NCBI GenBank assembly: GCA_015680685.1
Contig: MNCI01029550.1
Span: 850,367 to 914,366 of the forward strand
DNA length: 64,000 nt
From: Gnetum montanum
Taxonomy: Eukaryota > Streptophyta > Gnetopsida > Gnetales > Gnetaceae
Direction: 5' to 3'
The position numbers and the translations under genes are program-made. The notes below the pieces were generated by a model. The model was not told the origin of the DNA, did no database searches, and worked only from the letters and a program-made list of their open reading frames with translations. Positions 57,242 to 64,000 of the stretch are shown here, one piece after another; position 1 is the stretch's first letter; the number at the start of each line of letters is the position of its first letter.

Positions 57242-58096
57242 TGATGAATCGTGATTTGCTAGGCCCCGATATCAAGTACACGATATGATAGCCTAGATAC
57301 AATATCGTATACATGATATCGTGATTCCTGTGTTAGCCTATAAATATAACACTTAGGCACACGGGAAATGCATATTAGAATAGTTAGTCATTAGGAGTCT
57401 CAAGTCTTTTATTAGTTTTTAGTGAGTTTTTAGTTCTTTTCCCAAGTGCATGCCCACAATGTGATGCTTGTAATTGTATGAAACCTTTGTTTGAGTGTGA
57501 CGTACTTGGACACGTACACGATCGACAATAAAGATCAAGATTGCTCCATCATTTCAACATTCACTTAACTTTTAATTATTTAATTGTTAATTATTTATTA
57601 TTATTTTCTTAGTTAATATTTCTTTTATTGTCATTTACTATTCCTGTTGTTAACGCAAAATGAGTACGTCCTAATCATGAACATTTAAGTGTACCGACAT
57701 GGTAATCTAGTAGCATATCAAGTAGTATTTTGGGTGATGTGTGCTTGGTAATCCCAAAAATAGCACATGAAGTCCAAGATGCATATGGATGATTAGGGAC
57801 ATACGCTCATCATACTTAGGCTAGCTTAGATTTTATTTCCTATTACTTATTAGCTTAATTAAGTTATTTCTCATTGTCCTTAGGAGTAGCATAGTAGCAG
57901 AAACCACATCATACACCTCACTTTGGACTAAACAATATGTGACAAAGTAAATACTAGTCCAAGTGGGAAGACAACAAATTGTGATTAATGTATAACTGTT
58001 TAGGTGCCACAGCTAGTCTGTCCATAGAGTTTGACCAGATCGCACATACACACTTGTATTGTATGGTTGAGCATAGGGGTACCTCACTGCTCATCA
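57242..58096 (+). repeat. Element B 3' LTR
   Basis: TGATGAATC to GCTCATCA, 855 bp. Same GATATC words (57260-57325) and TATA box (gcctataaatataac) as the 5' copy. Confidence 0.85.
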
Positions 58097-58101
58097 GGTA
58101 A
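58097..58101. repeat. Target-site duplication of element B, right
   Basis: GGTAA, second copy. Confidence 0.9.
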
Positions 58102-59394
58102 CATGTCTTTCCAACCTCATAACTAGTGCTTGTAGGCCATTATTATGTTCAAGGAGCGTGCTTTGAATTCTTGTTATTTTTTTAATAGTTTTGTTTTTTT
58201 TTTGAGTGTTTAGATTTTATATTTTTATGATTTTGGATGGGAACCACACAATGCAAAGACTTAGCTTTCTTTTTATTGGTCAACAACAGTGTGATGATAT
58301 GTTCCATGAGGAGTCATAAACCACATGAAGGAAGTTAAGAAGAGAACCCAACAAATCCCCTTAAGGCTACATCCTTACCGTTCCCACTTGGTTGTTTCCT
58401 CTTTCTTAAAGGTATAATAATTTTTGATTAATTTTAGGTTCATGAAAGAAGAACCAAATTTCTTTCATGATAAAAGACCTTTTTATTTAGAGAAATGGAG
58501 GGATGGATGAGGTGGTCTCACTACTTTACACAATTACTTATCCAATCATCTTGATAGCATAGCACAAAAATCCAACATATAGTATTGACTTCTGCATCAT
58601 GACTTGGCAATATTATTAACAAAAACATAAAAGATATTCATACAGCATAAAGAAAATGACTCAAGAAAAGAGAACATGATAAAGAAAAAGGAAAAATAAC
58701 AAGAAATGAAAAACATATTAAGAATTAGAAAATATGGAAAGAAATAGGGAAATGATAAAAAAGGTGAAAAATACTTATTAGTTCTTGATTTAGGATGGGG
58801 CATCTCCCCCATGAATAAGCTCTTGATTATGAAAAGAATTAATAAGTGGTTTAGCTAGTTCCATGCATCTTTTAAATAGTTTTACACTCTTCTTTCCAAG
58901 CCACTAGGTATCTTCTGGTTTAGTGGCTATTGCATAGACTGGTCTTTACTCACACACTTTTTTCTGAACTTTATTATGGGTTGTGTTAATATTTTGAATT
59001 TCCAGCCCACAACTACATCCTTTGCTATTAGTGATACATGGATTTTTCTATCTCTCCACAATGATAGGTTTATCGTTTATGTCTTATGTTGGAGTGGTGA
59101 TGGTTGTTGCATTTGCATATGATCAGGAGACATTATTCTAGAGAGGAAGGATGTTGCGCCTTGTGCAAGTTTTGGAAACTGTCCTAAATAAAGGATGTTT
59201 CTAAGGTTTTAGTTAAGATCTACTAACATTATCATTTTCATGTATGTGTACATCATAAGTGGCATTCTTTTATTGATTTTGTGGTGCCAAACCTTCCTAT
59301 GTTGTTGGAAGTGACATGTGATGAAGGGAAGTATGAGAATATTGAGGATATGATGGAGGATGAGAGACATGAGGTGGTGATCCTTCAAACGATG
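58102..59394 (-). other. Element A interior, tail
   Basis: Minus strand carries agagcttattcatgggggag and gatgccccatcc (about 58795-58830) followed by a T-rich stretch. This is the same order as 38860-38960 in element B and 4070-4260 in the pol-bearing remnant. No coding frame is supported. Confidence 0.55.
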
Positions 59395-61221
59395 TCATGT
59401 GTTAATGATATTCAGGAAAGTGGTAGTACTAGTTTGAGGTAGAGGGAGTAGAACCAATTGGGGAAACATATTGTTAAATGTAATATCCATATGGGTTTGA
59501 ATGGTAGTAAGGGTAGTGCTAGTTTGATGATGGCCTCCCCCATGACTATGGGTTTTGCCATTGTGGTTAATAGCAGTTTTGAGACTAATAAGAAGTCCCA
59601 CTAGGATAGTATGGTTGGTTGTAGGATTGTTGATAATCACCGTGTGAGAAAGGTAATTTCCTAGGCATTTGCTTTTGTATGAACTTAGGATTCAAAAGAA
59701 AAAAAGCCTAATACTTATGTAAATGTAACGTAACTAGGCAATAGTCGTTTGGATGATCATATAGATAGATGTTACATCCATCATTCTCTTTTGTGGTTAA
59801 GTCTATAGCCTCGTATTCTATAGCTATTTTTCCTTTTTTTCAATAAGTGTTCCTAGATGTTTCTTGGTCCTTTTTCCTCTTCTTGTATTGATCACTTGAT
59901 TCTTGTTATGTTAATCTCTCCTCTATGGTTTTAATGTAAGTTGTAACTTTTCCATTCATCAACTTCCACATCTTATCTATCCTTGCTTCAAGCTCATCGA
60001 TAGACCTTTGTATTGGCAAGGTTTATTGTAAAATCATCTCATTGAGAGCTGCCTCATTTTTCTCATCATAGATATGGACCATCTTCTTTTAAAGAGTTGG
60101 ATTATATTCCTCTATATTCTCTCATTTACATAGCTCTCCTTCTTCTTTTGCCACCTGCTAGATTAGCCTTTATATCTGATGGACTTTTAATTCATATAAC
60201 CAACCTTGGGCATAAATACCAAGGGTCTCCCTTGTTTCATTATGGAGCCCATTTACGATGTGAAAAAGTTACTCTTTTTGAGAGAAATCATGGCTTGGAC
60301 ATCTATGTAGTAGCAAATAGTATCTATCCAAGGCCACATCTAAGGGTTCATGATTTTCTTGCTTCTACCCTTGGATTTGTTTTCTCAAGTTGGACACTCT
60401 CGCATAGGTTTGGTATTTCTTGTTAAAGAGTTCTAACATTGTGAACCACTGGTGAATGAATCTGGTTCCAAAGGTCTATACCAACTTCCAGCTTCATCAA
60501 CTAGTGTCTTAGGAAAGAGCTTAATCTTTTGCCACTTGCATTCAATATTTTGCAAGGTGCAAGCATCATGGAAGGCTTGTAAATGATGTTATGGATTAGA
60601 ATTATAGCCTCCCCTAAATTTAGGAATGTTATCCATATCAAATCGTTTGATGCAACTATCCCTTTAATGCCTTTAGGGTATTCTAACTACCTTCATTATC
60701 TGTGTCATGTCCCTAGTAGCCAACAAGGGTTCATCATCATCAGACATGTCATGGTGATGATTTATATTTCTATTTATCTTATTATGATGATCTTTTCTAT
60801 GCTCACTTTGATGATCTCATCTGTTTCTATTTCTATTTTCATCTTGACCCCTTAGTGGATCTCTATTTCTATACCTACATTCATCTTCATCAAAACTAGA
60901 CATTGAAGAGGAAGAGGAAGGGGAAGATGGGGAATTAGGAGAATCACCATGGCTCCTATAGTTATCCCCATGGTTCCTTTATTTACCTTTTCTAGGTTTA
61001 GATAAGGTCCTAGGCCTTGAGGCCTTTCTTCTTCTAGAACTTTCTCCATCTCCTCTAGGATTGTATGTACCAGTTGAACATAGTTCTTGTGTGTAGTAAG
61101 GATGGAAATGAGCATATGAAACCCCTACTTGACATTGTTCACTCCAATTCTCTTCAGTATAGAACCTATTATTTCTTCTATGAGTGTCCTCATCATACTT
61201 GGTCCTATGTGAAGAAGACAT
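59395..61221 (-). pseudogene. Element A gag remnant
   Basis: Begins with an ATG at 61221: SSHRTKYDEDTHRRNNRFYT, RPRTLSKPRKGK, then a stop. An adjacent frame continues NYRSHGDSPNSPSSPSSSSM and a D/R-rich stretch. Further down the minus strand, NIPKFRGGYNSNP, LQAFHDACTLQNIECKWQKI and LFPKTLVDEAGSWY (about 60470-60620) are the gag capsid block. A His/Gln/Pro/Thr-rich end lies at 59395-59640. Frames are broken many times. Same organisation as element B gag. Confidence 0.6.
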
Positions 61222-61327
61222 GGTTTTGTCTAATAATGCGTGTGACTTAAAATATTAATGTTTTCTACAAGATAGATTATTAATACATTAGAATGATAAT
61301 GTATAATATAACTAATCTAGATGACTA

Positions 61328-61351
61328 GCATCAATTCGACAATGGTGCTAA
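61328..61351 (-). promoter_or_regulatory. Primer-binding site of element A, decayed
   Basis: Minus strand: the LTR end is followed by TTAGCACCATTGTCGAATTG, the counterpart of element B's TTAGCACTGTTGAAGGGG and, with transitions, of the tRNA-Asp-type site. Confidence 0.55.
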
Positions 61352-62207
61352 TGATGAGTGGTGGATACCCCATACACCTAATCATATGAATCATAAGCAT
61401 TCATGCATGATCTGGTCAACTTCCATGGATGGGACTAGTTGTGGCATCTAGATCATTGTGCCTTGATCATAGTTCACTATATTTCTACTTGGACTAGTGG
61501 TAGCTTCGTCACATATGGTTTATTCCAAAGTGAGACATATGATAATTGATGTTGTTTTGGCCTTATGCTACTCCTAACAATAATAGAGAAATTAATTATT
61601 TAATCTAATTAACAATGCAAAGATAAAGTTTAAACTAGCCTATGGGTGATGAGTGTTTGTTCTAGCTTGCCGTACATGTCATGAACTCACATATCCACTT
61701 TTGGGATTACCAAGCACTATGCTACTAGGTGAACTAAGTAATAACACTGCTAGGATTACCAAGAAAATACATGTTTATGCTTAAAACTAGTTACACTCAT
61801 TCTGATAATTCATTAACGTGCATGGAAATGTAAATATTAACTAAGTACATGAAATATAAATTGCATTAAAAGTAAATCTAATCTAAGTCAAAGTGCTGCA
61901 ATGAATAAGAATCAATCTCGATCTTATTGTCGTTCATGGAATGTGTCTAGGTACATTGTCACTTGAATAAGACATCATACACTTGACTCAAATCCACACT
62001 ATAGGCACTCACTGACTATTCTTTAAGACTATGGATTAAAAATGCAAGATTCTAACTACAAAATGACCACAATATTTCAAATACTTAGTGGGAGCACACA
62101 TATTTATATGCAAAAATAGGCCCCATGATATCAAATATCCAACATCATAGCATGTGATCCGATATCGGGGATTTGATATTGAGGCTTAAGCAAAATGCGA
62201 TTCATTA
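61352..62207 (-). repeat. Element A 5' LTR
   Basis: 856 bp. The minus-strand start is TAATGAATCGC at 62207 (B: TGATGAATC) and the end is CTCATCA. GATATC/ATATCG words lie at 62125-62185 and a TATA box at about 62098-62110 (minus strand catataaatatgtg). Confidence 0.85.
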
Positions 62208-62212
62208 CCAAT
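62208..62212. repeat. Target-site duplication of element A, right
   Basis: CCAAT, second copy. Confidence 0.9.
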
Positions 62213-63050
62213 GAACCTTCAACATTAAGGAAACCACATGTAATAGAAGAAAATCCTATTTTGAAGGATTTTCCCAATGCCTGCAACATATTTATATTTC
62301 AAATAAGCAATTTTACCTTCAGCATGAGCTTTTTTAAATATCTACCATTCTTCATGCTTTTTTCATACTCTTTTTTGGTCAGGTCTTCATTAATCCAAAT
62401 ATTCCATCCTTTCTAGATAGTTCTATTATTCCAAACCTTATCTATTTCACACCAGTTAGCAAACTTAATAATAATCTACTGAAGTTTATCCCCCTTAGGA
62501 CCAACTCTATTTGCACTAATTATCATGGTAGAAGAAATGTACATTTGTTTTGTAAAGAAATCTAACATGACCTGTAAGAGATCCTCATCATGTTATTTAG
62601 GGATTCTCAAAATTTGAAGATTCTATATTTTTTCATGATTTTCTTCATCTTCACATCTTTTCTCAGTACCTACTTCTAGCCTTGAGTGAGCAGTTACAAT
62701 TTTTTACTTAAGAAAATTCAAATTTGACTATAGAGTATTCATATTTGTCTAAATTTAAGTTGCTTCAACGTTTGATGATGAATATTTCAACTATATAGTG
62801 GTTGAAATGGTTTGTATAGTTTTTATCATGACTTCAACCATGGATTTTATTTTTGCAAGAATGGACATTAGAGATCTTTCCTTGAAAATATCCAAAGAAA
62901 ATGCATTTGAAAAGATTGAGAAGAAGCAAGTTCCATGCATCACGTATAATGATACAGGGTGAAATTGTGTGTAGAAACTCTAGTTAGTGAAATAAGCATC
63001 CATCTTTGCATGCAAGCAATGTGCAATAGAAGCAGAAATTCAAAGGTGTT
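62208..63050 (-). pseudogene. LINE ORF1 (5' part of the LINE split by element A)
   Basis: On the minus strand, broken frames give KFANWCEIDKVWNNR, GWNIWINEDLTKKEYEK, then KAHAEGKIAYLKYKYVAGIG (about 62290-62480). This is the ORF1 C-terminal layout of LINEs (F..W..KD.VW..R..LKG..I.INEDLT...), ending with a stop near 62225. The next codons, NVEGSL, run into ADKVVALDTSHSISDFD at 33701, which is the endonuclease start (WNVxGL). Upstream of about 62700 the translation is not recognisable. Confidence 0.6.
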
Positions 63051-63067
63051 TGTATGCAATAGCCAAA

Positions 63068-64000
63068 AAATAGGAGGGTACCTAGTGATTGATTGCTAAT
63101 TCTAAAAGCAACACACTTTGCATGGAACCGACTAAGAGCCTGACATGCACATATGTCATAGGCATGGATGAACTAAAGCAAGTTCATCACCAACTCTCTG
63201 ATGATGAAAATGATGATACCTATTGGGAAGAGTTGGAAATTTCTAAAAATTTCAAGCAAGAGCCCCATGAGCTAAAAACACTACTGGCCAGCATAAAGTA
63301 TGTGTTCTTAAAAAATTGGAAGCTAGTAATAATCAATGCCAATATTGCTCCAGAATAAAAAAAGATGTTGTTAAATATGATTGAAAAATGATCAATAGCT
63401 TTTGCTTGGTCACATCCTAAACTCACAATGATTGATCCTAGGATATGTTGCCATCATATCTACACTAATCCAGCCATGAAGCTAGAGAGGCAACCATAGA
63501 GGTGATTAAACCCCAAACTAAAGTAGATCATCAAAGAGGAAATTGAACAACTTCGTAAGGAAGGGTTCATTTATCCCATTATAGATAGTGAGTGGGTTAG
63601 TCACTTGTTATTGTGCCTAAGAAAGGTGGTAAGTAGTGGGTCTGCATTGATTTTTGATTGCTAAATATGGCAACATTCAAGGACCATTTTCCGTTGCCAT
63701 TTGTTGATAAGGTGTTAGACACCATATTTGGGCATTGCTACTATAGTTTCCTAGATGGTTATAGTGGCTATAACCAAATCTAGATCTCACCAGAGGACCA
63801 AGCCAAGACAACATTCATGTGTCCTTGGGAAAATTTTGCATATCACAAGATGCCTTTTGATCTATGCAATGCCCCTGCTATATTCCAACGCTTGGTTTAA
63901 AGCATTTTTCAATAGTAAATTGGCAGTGGTGTGGAAGTTTTCATGGATGACATCTCCACTAATGGAGCTACATTTGAGAAATCCTTAGACTACCTTGAGC
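63068..64000 (+). pseudogene. Ty3/gypsy (Athila/Tat-like) reverse transcriptase, running off the window
   Basis: The ORF at 63089-63358 has HELKTLLASIKYVFLKNWKL, the spacer before RT. After stops: SIAFAWSHPK, LNPKLK and IIKEEIEQLRKEGFIYPIID (about 63515-63590), CID, FKDHFPLPFVDKVLDTIFGH (about 63678-63735), FLDGYSGYNQ, PWENFAYHKMPFDLCNAPAI and the catalytic VFMDDIS (about 63937-63957). The motif order and the FLDGYSGYNQ and MPFDLCNAP phrases match Athila/Tat RT. Several stops and frameshifts. The element continues beyond 64000. Confidence 0.8.

Larger units (their letters stand above)
35555..58096 (+). mobile_element. Element B: gag-plus-extra-ORF LTR retrotransposon, split by element C
   Basis: LTRs at 35555-36413 and 57242-58096 and a perfect GGTAA duplication define it. 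Removing element C leaves about 9.2 kb: 5' LTR, decayed tRNA-Asp-type PBS, gag remnant (36544 to about 37660), Pro/His-rich stretch (38165-38814), shared 3'-tail-like sequence, then a second coding region with a plant-transposon-type domain (about 40870-41086 joined to 54436-57060), a polypurine tract (gtgggggta, about 57233-57241) and the 3' LTR. No RT, RNase H or integrase was found, so it depends on other elements. Confidence 0.85.
33702..62207 (-). mobile_element. Element A: gag-only LTR retrotransposon, split by element B
   Basis: LTRs lie at 61352-62207 (5') and 33702-34110 (3', internally deleted). The CCAAT duplication flanks both ends. Without the 22.5-kb insertion of element B it is about 6 kb: 5' LTR, PBS, gag remnant (about 61221-59650), non-coding tail (59394-58102 continuing at 35549-34111), 3' LTR. 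No protease, RT or integrase is seen, so it is non-autonomous. It inserted into a LINE exactly at the ORF1/ORF2 boundary. Confidence 0.85.

Overview
The window is AT-rich plant nuclear DNA dominated by old transposable elements, with one recognisable host gene remnant. The plant assignment rests on a plant-type ALDH3 exon series, Tat/Athila-type Ty3/gypsy elements with a second RNase H, and a plant-transposon-domain ORF. The low gene density and the heavy C-to-T style decay of LTRs and primer-binding sites suggest a very large genome such as a gymnosperm, but that is inference. A run of 23 N at 22182-22204 and a single N at 27233 mark assembly gaps.

Left third (1-19.4 kb). A truncated LTR lies at the edge, followed by a decayed Ty3/gypsy pol (1857-4100) and its non-coding 3' tail. 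Next is a two-LTR element without pol (5036-8779), a gypsy integrase tail with a related LTR (8786-10260), a copia-like LTR/PBS boundary on the minus strand (about 11.8 kb), pieces of a LINE split by later insertions (14080-14830 and 17220-17830) and a tRNA-derived SINE-like unit (16591-16720).

Host locus (19.4-23.3 kb). Six exon-like blocks of a class 3 aldehyde dehydrogenase survive. The cofactor-binding exon is missing, the catalytic-glutamate motif is replaced by a GGCCTT repeat, and no catalytic-cysteine exon is seen (part may be in the N gap). A 360-bp inverted repeat sits in one intron. A hAT transposase remnant, an unidentified minus-strand ORF and a copia RNase H remnant follow (24.7-28.2 kb).

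Nested block (29.5-63.1 kb). This is the centrepiece. A LINE on the minus strand (63050 to 62208, then 33701 to 30592) is split by gag-only LTR element A (minus, 33702-62207, target duplication CCAAT). A is split by related gag-only element B (plus, 35555-58096, duplication GGTAA). B is split inside its own ORF by Tat-type element C (minus, 41087-54430, duplication GTTAG). All three 5-bp duplications are perfect, and host reading frames rejoin when the insertions are removed.

Element C is the most unusual object. Between its gag and pol it carries, in antisense, an intron-bearing gene fragment resembling a plant FCP1/NIF-like HAD phosphatase whose catalytic aspartates are gone, fused to a long ORF of unknown type. 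Its LTRs, leader and the captured segment are filled with a GCGTA word that forms the palindrome GCGTATACGC. The right edge (63068-64000) enters another Ty3/gypsy pol on the plus strand.
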